Source: an uncultured Gemmatimonadota bacterium (GTDB lineage: Bacteria > Gemmatimonadota > Gemmatimonadetes > Gemmatimonadales > Gemmatimonadaceae). Taken from it: a stretch of DNA of 22,372 bases. Each line of letters starts with the position of its first letter. Position 1 is the first letter of the stretch. The stretch is from positions 1 to 22,372 of the forward strand of contig CAMPKM010000005.1 in assembly GCA_946887155.1 (NCBI GenBank), written 5' to 3'. Both the position numbers and the translations under genes were made by a program. Shown here in pieces: positions 1-7,380 of this stretch. The notes under the pieces were generated by a model that saw nothing but the letters and a program-made list of their open reading frames with translations, made no database searches and was not told where the DNA came from.

Positions 1-2
1 TC

Positions 3-764
3 TCGTATCGATTCGCGGGCCCGACCTATGTCCTCCTCGGCGCGCTGGCCGCGATCACCTTCACCGCCTGGGCCACCGCCTGGCGTCTCGCCCTCACGTT
101 GTGCCTGACGAGTTCTGTCCTGGCACTCGGCGCCGAAGTCCTCGGGACATCGGTGGGCCTTCCCTTCGGCGATTACGCGTATTCGGAGATGCTCGGTTAT
201 CGCGTCTTCGGCCTGGTCCCGTTCCCGATTCCGATCTCCTGGTTCTACATGCTGCTCGGCTCGATCGTGATCGTGGCACGACTGGCGCGGGCGCGGGATG
301 ATGGCGGAACGAAATGGCGATGGGCGCTGGGCGCGGGCCTGTTGATGGTCGCCTGGGACATCTCGATGGACCCCGCGATGGTAGGGACAGGGCACTGGGC
401 GTGGGGGAACGGTGAGATGTTCCGCGGGTGGCCGGGCTGGCTGAATGTCTTCTTCACACGCGATGTCTTCTATGGAATGCCCTTGAGCAACTGGCTGGGA
501 TGGCTGGTCACGGCGACCGTCATCGCCCGCGTCATGCTCGCGATGATTCCACCGACGCGCGTCCAGGCGGACATGACCGATTCCGCCCTGCCAATCGTCC
601 TCTACCTCGCGAACGGCATCATGCCGGTGGCACTGTGCCTGCGCGATGGGTTCTGGTGGGCAGCGGCGTCAGGCAGTGCGGCAATGCTGGTGCCGGCCTT
701 GATCGCCTGGCGCGGCCGTCGCCTGGCCGCCGCTGGCAACATGACCGCGCCGACCGCGGCGTGA
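3..764 (+). CDS. cruF: CruF-type carotenoid 1',2'-hydratase, 5' end cut by window edge
   Basis: This is an integral membrane protein of the carotenoid biosynthesis family DUF422, which includes the CruF hydratases of Deinococcus and haloarchaea. Those enzymes add water across the terminal 1',2' double bond of acyclic carotenoids. The frame is open from base 3 with no stop and already encodes a hydrophobic helix before the TTG at 99, so the true start lies outside the window. Visible family hallmarks are a PIPISWFYM segment, an MDPAM...HWAWG stretch and YGMPLSNWLGW, set among several membrane helices. The stop TGA at 762-764 overlaps the GTG start of the crtI-type gene, so the two are probably co-transcribed and translationally coupled. 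The family assignment is strong. The exact substrate, and whether the activity is 1',2'-hydration, are inferred from the family and the neighbour. Confidence 0.85.
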   Translation, partial: SYRFAGPTYVLLGALAAITFTAWATAWRLALTLCLTSSVLALGAEVLGTSVGLPFGDYAYSEMLGYRVFGLVPFPIPISWFYMLLGSIVIVARLARARDDGGTKWRWALGAGLLMVAWDISMDPAMVGTGHWAWGNGEMFRGWPGWLNVFFTRDVFYGMPLSNWLGWLVTATVIARVMLAMIPPTRVQADMTDSALPIVLYLANGIMPVALCLRDGFWWAAASGSAAMLVPALIAWRGRRLAAAGNMTAPTAA

Positions 765-2233
765 AGATTGCCGTCATCGGCGCCGGATTTGGTGGACTGG
801 CTGCCGCGATCCGGCTTCGGGCCGATGGACATGAGGTCACGATTCTCGAGAAGCGTCACCAGACCGGGGGCCGCGCCGGCGTGCGGCGGCAGGATGGCTT
901 CACCTTCGACATGGGACCAACGATCATCACGGCCCCGCAATTGATCGAAGAGCTGTTTGCATTGGCCGGTCGCAGGCTGGAAGAGTTCGCGACGCTTGTT
1001 CCCCTGGACCCTTTCTACCGCGTCCGGTTCGATGATGGATCGAGTATCGACTGGGGGGCAGATGAGTCACGGCGGGAATCGGAAATCGCGCGACTGAGTC
1101 CGGTCGACGTGGACGGTTACCGCCGGGTTGCCGCTCGGTCGCGCCAGATCTTCGACGAAGCGTTTCCGCTGATCGACCAGCCATTCGACTCGTTAGGTCC
1201 GCTGGTGCGCGCCCTGCCGCCGCTCCTGCGCACCCGGTCCTGGCAATCGGTCGCCAGGATGGTCGAAAGCGAGGTCGTCGACGACAGGATCTTCCAGCTT
1301 CTCAGTTTTCACCCGCTGCTCATCGGGGGAAATCCATTCGACAGTCCGGCGATCTACGGCCTCATTCTCGAGCTCGAGCGGCGGTGGGGGGTTTGGTACG
1401 CGAAAGGCGGGACGGTTGCGGTGATCGATGCCCTCGTCACGCTTTTCACGCAGATGGGTGGGACGTTATGCACCGGCACCGAGGTCTCCGCGATCGAGGT
1501 CCGGAACGGGCGTGCGACGGCGGTTCAATCCGCGTCGGGCAACCGTATGCCGGTTGATGCCGTCGTCAGTAACGGTGACGTGGTGCGGACGTACCGCGAC
1601 CTGGTGCCGGCCGGCATTCGCCGGAAGAATTCCGACCGCAAGTTGTCACGCTACCGACACGGCATGTCGCTGTTCGTGTTCTACTTCGGCACGAACCGCC
1701 GATACGATGACATTGCCCATCACGAGATACTCCTTGGACCGAGGTATCGCGCGCTGCTCGATGACGTGTTCCAGCGTGGACACCTCGCCGATGATTTTTC
1801 GCTCTACCTGCACCGGCCGACCGCGACCGACCCTTCGCTCGCTCCACCGGGGTGTGATGCGTGGTATGTATTGTCGCCCGTTCCGAACCTTGCCTCAGGG
1901 ATCGACTGGGCGTCTGTAGCGCCGTCGTATCGCGACCGGATCGTCAGGCACCTCGAGTCCAGGCTGCTCCCCGGCCTTTCGCGGCACATCGTGACCGAGT
2001 CTCACATCGATCCGCGATATTTCCGCGACGAATTGAACAGCGAACTCGGGAACGCGTTTTCCGTGCAGCCCCTCTTGCGGCAGTCAGCATGGTTCCGGCC
2101 TCACGCGCAAAGCGAAGACATTCCCAATCTCTATTTCGTTGGTGCGGGGACGCATCCCGGCGCCGGGATCCCGGGCGTTCTCAGTTCGGCAAAGATCGTT
2201 GCAACGCTCGTTCGGGAAGGAGCAGACCAGTAG
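761..2233 (+). CDS. crtI: CrtI-type phytoene desaturase (FAD-dependent carotenoid desaturase)
   Basis: This 490-residue protein has the usual length for bacterial CrtI, the membrane-associated FAD enzyme that desaturates phytoene stepwise towards neurosporene or lycopene. An N-terminal Rossmann dinucleotide site has GAGFGG at residues 7-12, an acidic residue at E30 for the ribose, and TGGRAG at 35-40. The C-terminal CrtI signature is GAGTHPGAGIPG at 461-472, preceded by the family's FRPH and SEDIPNLYFVGAG region. GTG at 761 is chosen because it puts the Rossmann strand at the N-terminus and overlaps the upstream stop as GTGA. The frame stays open upstream to 428, but that part lies inside the hydratase gene and has no family similarity. 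Related enzymes (CrtD, CrtN) share the fold, so the desaturation position is less certain than the family. Confidence 0.88.
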   Translation: MKIAVIGAGFGGLAAAIRLRADGHEVTILEKRHQTGGRAGVRRQDGFTFDMGPTIITAPQLIEELFALAGRRLEEFATLVPLDPFYRVRFDDGSSIDWGADESRRESEIARLSPVDVDGYRRVAARSRQIFDEAFPLIDQPFDSLGPLVRALPPLLRTRSWQSVARMVESEVVDDRIFQLLSFHPLLIGGNPFDSPAIYGLILELERRWGVWYAKGGTVAVIDALVTLFTQMGGTLCTGTEVSAIEVRNGRATAVQSASGNRMPVDAVVSNGDVVRTYRDLVPAGIRRKNSDRKLSRYRHGMSLFVFYFGTNRRYDDIAHHEILLGPRYRALLDDVFQRGHLADDFSLYLHRPTATDPSLAPPGCDAWYVLSPVPNLASGIDWASVAPSYRDRIVRHLESRLLPGLSRHIVTESHIDPRYFRDELNSELGNAFSVQPLLRQSAWFRPHAQSEDIPNLYFVGAGTHPGAGIPGVLSSAKIVATLVREGADQ

Positions 2234-2310
2234 TGGTTATCGGTCACTGGATCTCGTAGAGGTACCAGTACGGCCCGGTACTCATACCGATACAACCACT
2301 TCACGCTTTT
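2232..2310. terminator. Imperfect long hairpin between convergent genes, possible terminator
   Basis: The arms AGTGGTTATCGGT (2232-2244) and ACCGATACAACCACT (2286-2300) pair with a 2-base bulge. An inner stem AGTAC/GTACT surrounds GGCCCG. On the plus strand a short T run follows at 2307-2310, so it could end the crtI transcript. The site lies between the crtI stop and the stop of the minus-strand gene. The stem is interrupted and the T run is short, so confidence is modest. Confidence 0.4.
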
Positions 2311-2315
2311 CGAGG

Positions 2316-3203
2316 TCAGAACCGAAAGGCAAAACCGAGCCAGGGCGCGCTGATGTCCGCCGAGCCTAACAACGACACCCAGGCGAGGTCGACGCTCAGG
2401 GTTTCGCCGAGGAAACGAACGCCGTAGGAGATGACGCCCTCGGTCTCGCCGCCAATGGGAATGAACCAGTTCTCCGAGATCAGCGAGATACGCCGGCTGA
2501 TCCGCCCCTGTCCGCCAAGCATGAAGCCGGGCTTGTCGGTCGGGTCCTGATCGGCATAACCCCACGCTACGCCGAGGGACACGTTGGACTCGCGGTTTCC
2601 CGTGGTGCCGACCAGGTAAACCAGCCCGGCCGACGTGACATCATCGTTGACGTCGCTGTTGAAGGGGAAAAACCCCATCAACGCACCTAACGCCACGTTC
2701 GTCCGTTCGCCACGCAGGAGGGTGTACTTCGGCAACAGGTAAAACAGGTTGTCGGCCAGGCTGATACCGGGGATGGTGGTGGCGCCGCCGCCAATCGTGA
2801 ACCGGTCAGTCAGGCCAACGGCGAACGTGTGCATGAAGAGCCATGCGTTCGAGTAGTACCCGGTTCCCTTTTCGAGCGGGAATGCGGTCGACGAAAACAG
2901 CAGTCGCGTCGAGTGTGGGTTCTCGAACCAGTACTCGCCGTTGCGCAGGCTCGACGCCGGAACCTCCCGGACTTCGGCGATACCGGCCCGCGCCAGGATG
3001 AACTCCCCCTGCGCCAGGCGCATGCGGACCGAGTCCACCGTCACGGCAGCAACCAGCCCAACGAGCGTCGACCCATCGCGCAGCTTCACGATGTGGCGAA
3101 CGGTCGAGTCGCCCGCAGACACGGAATCGATGGCGACGCGTTGCGCCCGCAACGGGGACACTATCCCCGCCACGAGGGCCAACACCACCAGGATGCGATG
3201 CAT
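2316..3203 (-). CDS. Exported protein of unknown function, possible outer-membrane barrel
   Basis: I do not recognise a named family. The 295-residue product starts with a clear signal peptide: a short basic start, a hydrophobic core from about residue 4 to 16, and LRA|Q as a cleavage site after residue 20. Residues of about 30-75 form a compact strand-rich segment with an LRDGSTLVG motif. The rest is rich in alternating hydrophobic and polar residues, Gly and aromatics, and the protein ends in Phe (FAFRF), as many outer-membrane beta-barrels do. It contains no cysteine. The ATG at 3201-3203 is supported by a purine-rich GGGAGGGGAAG Shine-Dalgarno sequence just upstream. It is divergent from tig with about 60 bases between start codons and convergent with crtI, so it is a single-gene unit. 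Outer-membrane location is inferred. Confidence 0.72.
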   Translation of the reverse strand: MHRILVVLALVAGIVSPLRAQRVAIDSVSAGDSTVRHIVKLRDGSTLVGLVAAVTVDSVRMRLAQGEFILARAGIAEVREVPASSLRNGEYWFENPHSTRLLFSSTAFPLEKGTGYYSNAWLFMHTFAVGLTDRFTIGGGATTIPGISLADNLFYLLPKYTLLRGERTNVALGALMGFFPFNSDVNDDVTSAGLVYLVGTTGNRESNVSLGVAWGYADQDPTDKPGFMLGGQGRISRRISLISENWFIPIGGETEGVISYGVRFLGETLSVDLAWVSLLGSADISAPWLGFAFRF

Positions 3204-3265
3204 GAACGCTTCCCCTCCCGTTACCTTTCAGGGCACTGAACGCGTACCCGGGAAAGACCCCTTTG

Positions 3266-4504
3266 ATGAACCTCCAGGTCACAGAAAAGAAATCGGACGG
3301 CGTGGAGCGCCTCCTGCAGGTTGAAGTTCCGGCCGACATGGTGAAACAGGCCGAAGACAAGGCCGCGCGTCGTTACGCATCGTCGGCGCGACTTCCCGGC
3401 TTCAGGCCAGGCAAGGCTCCCCCGGCGATGATCCGCCAGCGCTTCGGCGACGCCATCCGGCAGGAGGCCGTCGAGTCGCTCATCCAGGAAGCGTACAAGC
3501 AGGTGGTCGGCGAGACAGACGTGAAGCTCGCCGCACAACCTCACGTGCACGACGTGAAGTTCAGCGAAGGGCAGGCCCTGAGCTTCGAACTCCACCTGGA
3601 AGTGCAACCGAAGGTCGAGTTGCCGCGCACGCAGGGCTTCCGCGTTACCCGCACCGCTCGCCCGATCACTGACGAGCTGGTTCAGGAGCAGATCGATTCG
3701 ATGCGCGAGCAGCGCGCCACGTGGACACCGATCGACGAAAAGCCGGTCGAGCAGGACATGGTGACCGTGATGCTCGCGACCGCCGAGGAAGACGGCACCA
3801 TTCCCGAGGGCAAGGAATACCGGCTGGTCCTCGGCGGCGGACAGGCAATTGCCGGCATCGAAGAACTGATCATGACGCTCACGCCAGGAGAAACGGCCGA
3901 GCGGCCGGTGAAATGGCCGGATGATTTTCCCGACGAGTCGCAGCGGTCGAAGACCAAGACCGTTCGCGTCACGCTCGCCGACGCGAAGCGAAAAGCGATA
4001 CCCGAACTCGACGACGCCTTCGCGCGCGAGATCGGCGAGTTCGATTCGGTCGACGCGTTACGGAACGCGGTGCGCGAGGACCTGACGAATGACGCGACTC
4101 GTGAGGCAGACGCCGAGGTACGGCAGAAACTGGTCGACGAAATCATCGGAGCGAATCCCTTCGATGTTCCGCCAAGCTGGGTAAACCAGATGGTGGGCGC
4201 CTACATCGAGGCGTACCAGGTGCCGGAGGCGGAACGCGAACCCTTCGTGCAGCGGTTCCGCCCGATGGCCGAACGCCAGGTCCGGCGTGACCTCGTCGTC
4301 GAGACGCTTGCCGAACGGGAAAAGCTCACCTCGTCCGAAAGCGAGCTGGATGACCGCATCACCGAACTCGCCGCGCGTCGCGGCACTGACGCGGGCCAGC
4401 TCTATGCCTCACTACAAAAGGCAGGACGCCTGAAAGAAATCGAACGGGGCATCACCGAGGAGAAAGTCTTCAAGTGGTTGTTTGAGCAGAATACAGTGGA
4501 GTGA
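3266..4504 (+). CDS. tig: Trigger factor, ribosome-associated chaperone and peptidyl-prolyl isomerase
   Basis: Trigger factor binds ribosomal protein L23 at the exit tunnel and shelters nascent chains; the middle domain is an FKBP-type prolyl isomerase. This 412-residue protein has the full family layout. The N-terminal domain carries the ribosome-binding loop GFRPGKAP at residues 45-52. The FKBP-like domain spans about 150-240 and includes VLGGGQAIAGIEELIMTLTPGE. A long helical C-terminal chaperone domain begins with PELDDAFAREIG. ATG at 3266 is preferred to the in-frame TTG at 3263, because the N-terminus then matches the family and a weak GGGAAAG lies upstream. It is followed by clpP and clpX, the classic tig-clpP-clpX order. 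I see no truncation or missing domain. Confidence 0.96.
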   Translation: MNLQVTEKKSDGVERLLQVEVPADMVKQAEDKAARRYASSARLPGFRPGKAPPAMIRQRFGDAIRQEAVESLIQEAYKQVVGETDVKLAAQPHVHDVKFSEGQALSFELHLEVQPKVELPRTQGFRVTRTARPITDELVQEQIDSMREQRATWTPIDEKPVEQDMVTVMLATAEEDGTIPEGKEYRLVLGGGQAIAGIEELIMTLTPGETAERPVKWPDDFPDESQRSKTKTVRVTLADAKRKAIPELDDAFAREIGEFDSVDALRNAVREDLTNDATREADAEVRQKLVDEIIGANPFDVPPSWVNQMVGAYIEAYQVPEAEREPFVQRFRPMAERQVRRDLVVETLAEREKLTSSESELDDRITELAARRGTDAGQLYASLQKAGRLKEIERGITEEKVFKWLFEQNTVE

Positions 4505-4533
4505 GTTGAGCGAGTTGATTAGTTGGTGAGTGA
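4503..4533 (+). repeat. Short degenerate AGTTG repeat between tig and clpP
   Basis: AGTTG recurs at 4504, 4513 and 4521, and GAGTTGA occurs twice 9 bases apart. The tract begins at the tig stop codon and ends about 40 bases before the clpP start. No hairpin is evident. It looks like a low-complexity spacer and not a functional site. Confidence 0.5.
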
Positions 4534-4574
4534 CAGCACTGGTTCGCCAATCCTTTTCCAGTCAGGACTGCATC

Positions 4575-5204
4575 ATGCCTTCGATTTATCCGCCTTATGT
4601 GATCGAGCGCTCCAGCCGTGGCGAACGCTCGTACGACATCTTCAGCCGATTGCTGATGGACCGTATCGTGTTCCTCGGCACGCCCATCAACGACGACGTC
4701 GCGAACATCATCATTGCGCAGCTCCTGTTCCTCGACGCCGACAATCCTGAGCGCGACATCCACCTGTACATCAATTCGCCGGGCGGTTCGGTGTCGGCCG
4801 GACTGGCCATTTACGACACGATGCAGTTCCTGAAGTCGCCGGTGAACACGATCTGCATGGGCCTGGCCGCCAGCATGGGCGCTTTCCTTCTCGCCTCGGG
4901 CCACACCGGAAAGCGCGCCGCCCTGCCACACTCGCGGATCATGATTCACCAGCCGTCCGGCGGGTATCAGGGGACGGCCGCCGACATCGAGATCCAGGCG
5001 AAGGAAATCCTGTACCTGCGATCGAAGATGAACGAGCTCATGGGCCGCCATACCGGACGTCCACTGGAGCAGGTCGAGCGCGACGTGGATCGCGATCGAT
5101 TCATGTCCGCCGAAGAGGCCAAGGAGTACGGGATCATCGACAACATCGTGGCGAACCGCGCCGAGGTGGAGTCGGGACCTCGTACACCCGCGATGGCGGG
5201 CTAA
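4575..5204 (+). CDS. clpP: ATP-dependent Clp protease proteolytic subunit ClpP
   Basis: ClpP forms the tetradecameric serine-protease chamber that degrades proteins unfolded by ClpX or ClpA. The 209-residue product has all family hallmarks. The catalytic triad is Ser100 (GLAASMGAF), His125 (MIHQPSGG) and Asp174 (ERDVDRDRF), and the oxyanion strand is [10 protein letters not shown] at 67-76. The [11 protein letters not shown] start matches the family N-terminus, and AGGA at 4564-4567 is a suitably spaced Shine-Dalgarno sequence. The AGGA lies inside a 12-base palindrome (CAGTC-AG-GACTG, 4559-4570) that could modulate translation. The frame is open to a GTG at 4530, but that extension is not family-like. 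It sits between tig and clpX; a 180-base gap with its own signals separates it from clpX. Confidence 0.97.
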   Translation: MPSIYPPYVIERSSRGERSYDIFSRLLMDRIVFLGTPINDDVANIIIAQLLFLDADNPERDIHLYINSPGGSVSAGLAIYDTMQFLKSPVNTICMGLAASMGAFLLASGHTGKRAALPHSRIMIHQPSGGYQGTAADIEIQAKEILYLRSKMNELMGRHTGRPLEQVERDVDRDRFMSAEEAKEYGIIDNIVANRAEVESGPRTPAMAG

Positions 5205-5232
5205 GATCACAAATCGTAACCATTTGGCTCGG

Positions 5233-5258
5233 GAGGGGTGTCAAAATTGGCACCCCTC
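5233..5258 (+). terminator. Hairpin after clpP, possible terminator or operator
   Basis: GAGGGGTGTCAA and TTGGCACCCCTC pair over 12 positions with one G-U wobble and a 2-base AA loop, 29 bases after the clpP stop. The sequence that follows, TTGCGATTGCTT, is only weakly T-rich, so termination may be partial. The right arm is also the -24 part of a sigma-54-like promoter, so it could instead act as a DNA palindrome bound by a regulator. Confidence 0.5.
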
Positions 5259-5263
5259 TTGCG
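5247..5263 (+). promoter_or_regulatory. Sigma-54-like -24/-12 promoter element upstream of clpX
   Basis: TTGGCAC then CCCTC then TTGC matches the sigma-54 consensus TGGCAC-N5-TTGC. The invariant GG (5249-5250) and GC (5261-5262) are exactly 12 bases apart. It faces clpX and lies about 120 bases before its start codon. No enhancer site was recognised and RpoN is not in this window, so promoter activity is inferred. Confidence 0.45.
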
Positions 5264-5303
5264 ATTGCTTGGGGGTGGCCCCGGGCGTCATTTTGGGGGT
5301 ATG

Positions 5304-5329
5304 GATCGGTGAACGGTGATCGGTGACTG
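5304..5329 (+). repeat. Three tandem CGGTGA heptamers before clpX
   Basis: CGGTGA occurs at 5307, 5314 and 5321, a strict 7-base period with a variable seventh base. The tract lies downstream of the sigma-54-like element and so within a possible clpX leader. It may be a direct-repeat protein site or simple-sequence drift. Confidence 0.5.
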
Positions 5330-5384
5330 CAGGGGCGTTTCCCGGGTCTGAATCACCAGTGATGCTTTCCCAGTCATTCAGTCG

Positions 5385-6635
5385 ATGAGTCACGACAAAC
5401 ACCTGCGCTGTTCATTCTGCGGAAAATCCAAGGACTCGGTGAGGAAGTTCATCTCCGGGCCCTCGGTTTACATCTGTAATGAGTGCATCGCGCTGTGTAA
5501 CGAGATCCTGGCGGAGGACGAGGAAAAGGAGGTCGCCGAGGCGATCACCCAGGTCCCCACGCCGACGGAGATCAAGGACATTCTGGACCAGTACGTGATC
5601 GGCCAGGAGCATGCCAAAAAGGCCCTGGCCGTTGCCGTTTATAACCACTACAAGCGCATCAATTCCGGCTCGGCCCGCGACAACGAGGTGGAGCTCGACA
5701 AGAGCAACATCCTCCTGCTTGGCCCGACGGGCGTCGGCAAGACGCTCCTGGCCCAGACGCTGGCCCGGATCCTCGACGTTCCGTTCACGATTGCCGACGC
5801 CACGACGCTGACCGAGGCCGGCTACGTCGGTGAGGATGTCGAGAACATCCTTGTGCGACTGCTCCAGGCGGGTGACTTCAACGTCGCCGAGTGCGAGCGC
5901 GGCATCGTCTACATCGACGAGCTCGACAAGATCGCCCGCAAGTCGGAGAACCCGAGCATAACGAGAGACGTCTCCGGCGAAGGGGTACAGCAGGCCCTGC
6001 TCAAGATCCTCGAGGGCACCATCGCCTCGGTGCCGCCACAGGGCGGCCGGAAGCATCCGCAGCAGGAGTACATCCAGATCAACACGAAGGACATCCTGTT
6101 CATCTGCGGCGGTGCCTTCGATGGCCTCGACAAGATCATCGAGACCCGCGTCGGGCGGAAACAGATTGGATTCAGTCGGGAAGAGTTGCAGAACGGCAAG
6201 GCGAAGCTGGTGACGAAGAATCCGTTCGCCGAGATCGAGCCGGATGACTTGCTTCGGTATGGACTGATTCCGGAATTCGTCGGCCGCCTGCCCGTCGTGG
6301 TCCCGCTCGAAGCCCTCGACGAAGAGTCGCTCGTCCGGATCCTGAAGGAGCCGAAGAACGCGCTCACCAAGCAGTACCAGAAGCTCTTCGAACTCGAAAC
6401 GGTTCGCATCTCGTTCGAGGAGTCAGCGCTCAGGGCCGTTGCGCAGAAGGCACTCAAGCGTGGAACGGGCGCACGTGGCTTGCGCGCGATTCTCGAAGAG
6501 ATCCTCCTCAACGTGATGTTCGACCTGCCGAGCCGCGACGACGTCGTCGAAGTGCGTGTGACGGAGTCTTGCGTGGTGAGCGGCGCGCCTCCCATGCTCG
6601 AGATCGCTCCCAAGAGACAGAAGAAGGAAGCCTGA
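5385..6635 (+). CDS. clpX: ATP-dependent Clp protease ATP-binding subunit ClpX
   Basis: ClpX is the hexameric AAA+ unfoldase that recognises tagged or damaged proteins and feeds them into ClpP. The 416-residue protein is complete. An N-terminal zinc-binding domain has Cys9, Cys12, Cys31 and Cys34. Walker A is GPTGVGKT at 113-120, the substrate-gripping pore loop GYVG at 146-149, and Walker B IVYIDE at 174-179. The RKH loop is at 222-224, the ClpP-docking IGF loop at 261-263, and the sensor-2 arginine lies in GTGARGLR (360-367). The IGF loop and the neighbouring clpP show that the two work together. ATG at 5385 gives the standard N-terminus, although no good Shine-Dalgarno sequence precedes it. 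A strong terminator follows, and lon, the next gene in many proteobacterial clusters, is absent. Confidence 0.97.
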   Translation: MSHDKHLRCSFCGKSKDSVRKFISGPSVYICNECIALCNEILAEDEEKEVAEAITQVPTPTEIKDILDQYVIGQEHAKKALAVAVYNHYKRINSGSARDNEVELDKSNILLLGPTGVGKTLLAQTLARILDVPFTIADATTLTEAGYVGEDVENILVRLLQAGDFNVAECERGIVYIDELDKIARKSENPSITRDVSGEGVQQALLKILEGTIASVPPQGGRKHPQQEYIQINTKDILFICGGAFDGLDKIIETRVGRKQIGFSREELQNGKAKLVTKNPFAEIEPDDLLRYGLIPEFVGRLPVVVPLEALDEESLVRILKEPKNALTKQYQKLFELETVRISFEESALRAVAQKALKRGTGARGLRAILEEILLNVMFDLPSRDDVVEVRVTESCVVSGAPPMLEIAPKRQKKEA

Positions 6636-6649
6636 CGGGCACTTCTTTT

Positions 6650-6753
6650 GGGGCACGGGGCATAGGGAAATCGAGTATCGTCGCCGTTCGCGGACCTCGT
6701 GGGCGGCGACTTATTTTTCCACCCCTGTCACCACGCCCCATGCCCCGTGCCCC
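6650..6753. repeat. 14-base perfect inverted repeat flanking the clpX terminator
   Basis: GGGGCACGGGGCAT at 6650-6663 is repeated in exact complement at 6740-6753. The intrinsic terminator hairpin sits in between. The arms resemble the GC-rich short-period repeats seen between genes in some GC-rich phyla. No transposase lies near. Confidence 0.65.
6680..6718 (+). terminator. Intrinsic terminator after clpX
   Basis: The stem GTCGCCG (6680-6686) pairs with CGGCGAC (6704-6710), and an inner CGCG/CGTG pairing extends it. TTATTTTT follows directly at 6711-6718. This is a textbook rho-independent terminator, 45 bases past the clpX stop. It separates the Clp cluster from the sigma-factor operon. 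Confidence 0.85.
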
Positions 6754-6786
6754 TGTTGTCTGGACGAAACCCTCTGGTGAGAGCCT

Positions 6787-7380
6787 GTGTCAGAAGGGCG
6801 CCTCAGAAGATCGGGGCAGGAAACCGAACCCAACCCAGTGTCCGAATCCCAGCTCGTCGCCCGGGCCATCGAGGGCGATCCCGCGGCACAACGCGCGCTC
6901 TACGACGCCCATGTGGACCGGGTGTACCGCCTCGCCTACCGGGTGGCGGGGGATGACGAGCTGGCGAGGGACTTCACCCAGGAGGCCTTTATTCGCGCGT
7001 TCGACCGGCTGCCGACGTTCCGGAGGGAATCGTCATTCGGCACATGGCTCTACACGATCGCCATGTCGGTCGCGCTGAACGGCATCCGTTCGGTGCGGCG
7101 CCTGCGGACGCGCGAGATCACGCTGGACGCGGCCGAATCGTTAGGTAGGAGGGACCGGGTGGCCGACCCGGACCTCAAGGACCGGCTGAAGAAGGCGATC
7201 GAGGACCTCCCCAAGGGTTATCGCACGGTGTTCCTGATGCACGACCTCGAGGGCTATACGCACGAGGAGATCGGCGAGGTGCTCGGCATCCAGTCGGGCA
7301 CGTCGAAGGCACAGTTGTTCCGGGCTCGGGCCCGGTTGCGCGAAGTCCTCGCGGACTTTGCGGGAGCATGGACCGCATGA
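6787..7380 (+). CDS. ECF-family RNA polymerase sigma factor (sigma-70 family, RpoE-like)
   Basis: This 197-residue protein has the two-domain plan of extracytoplasmic-function sigma factors, which redirect RNA polymerase in response to envelope or external signals. Sigma region 2 spans about residues 34-105 and carries RDFTQEAF (61-68) and the GTWLYTIA helix. Sigma region 4 is a helix-turn-helix at about 135-190, with DLPKGYRTVF and YTHEEIGEVLGIQSGTSKAQLFRAR. The GTG at 6787 is used; an in-frame GTG at 6838 would give a start at VSESQLVARAIEG and is a real alternative, since the first 17 residues look unconserved. The stop overlaps the next gene as ATGA, which points to translational coupling with a likely regulator. 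It heads a four-gene unit that includes two exported HEAT-repeat proteins. The ECF subgroup is not assigned. Confidence 0.93.
   Translation: MSEGRLRRSGQETEPNPVSESQLVARAIEGDPAAQRALYDAHVDRVYRLAYRVAGDDELARDFTQEAFIRAFDRLPTFRRESSFGTWLYTIAMSVALNGIRSVRRLRTREITLDAAESLGRRDRVADPDLKDRLKKAIEDLPKGYRTVFLMHDLEGYTHEEIGEVLGIQSGTSKAQLFRARARLREVLADFAGAWTA

Noticed and set aside
428..760. In-frame upstream extension of the desaturase gene, starting at 428
   Set aside because: It lies entirely within the hydratase gene in another frame, has an Arg- and Pro-rich shadow composition, and the Rossmann fold starts cleanly at GTG 761.
5205..5384. CIRCE/HrcA operator or other classic heat-shock site before clpX
   Set aside because: The hairpin here does not match TTAGCACTC-N9-GAGTGCTAA in sequence or spacing.
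5909..6613. Long open frame antisense to clpX
   Set aside because: Serine- and arginine-rich composition typical of a GC-rich shadow frame, no recognisable motif, and full overlap with a highly conserved gene.
6719..6786. ECF-type autoregulatory promoter before the sigma-factor gene
   Set aside because: I found no convincing GGAAC-type -35 with a suitably spaced -10, only partial matches in GC-rich sequence.
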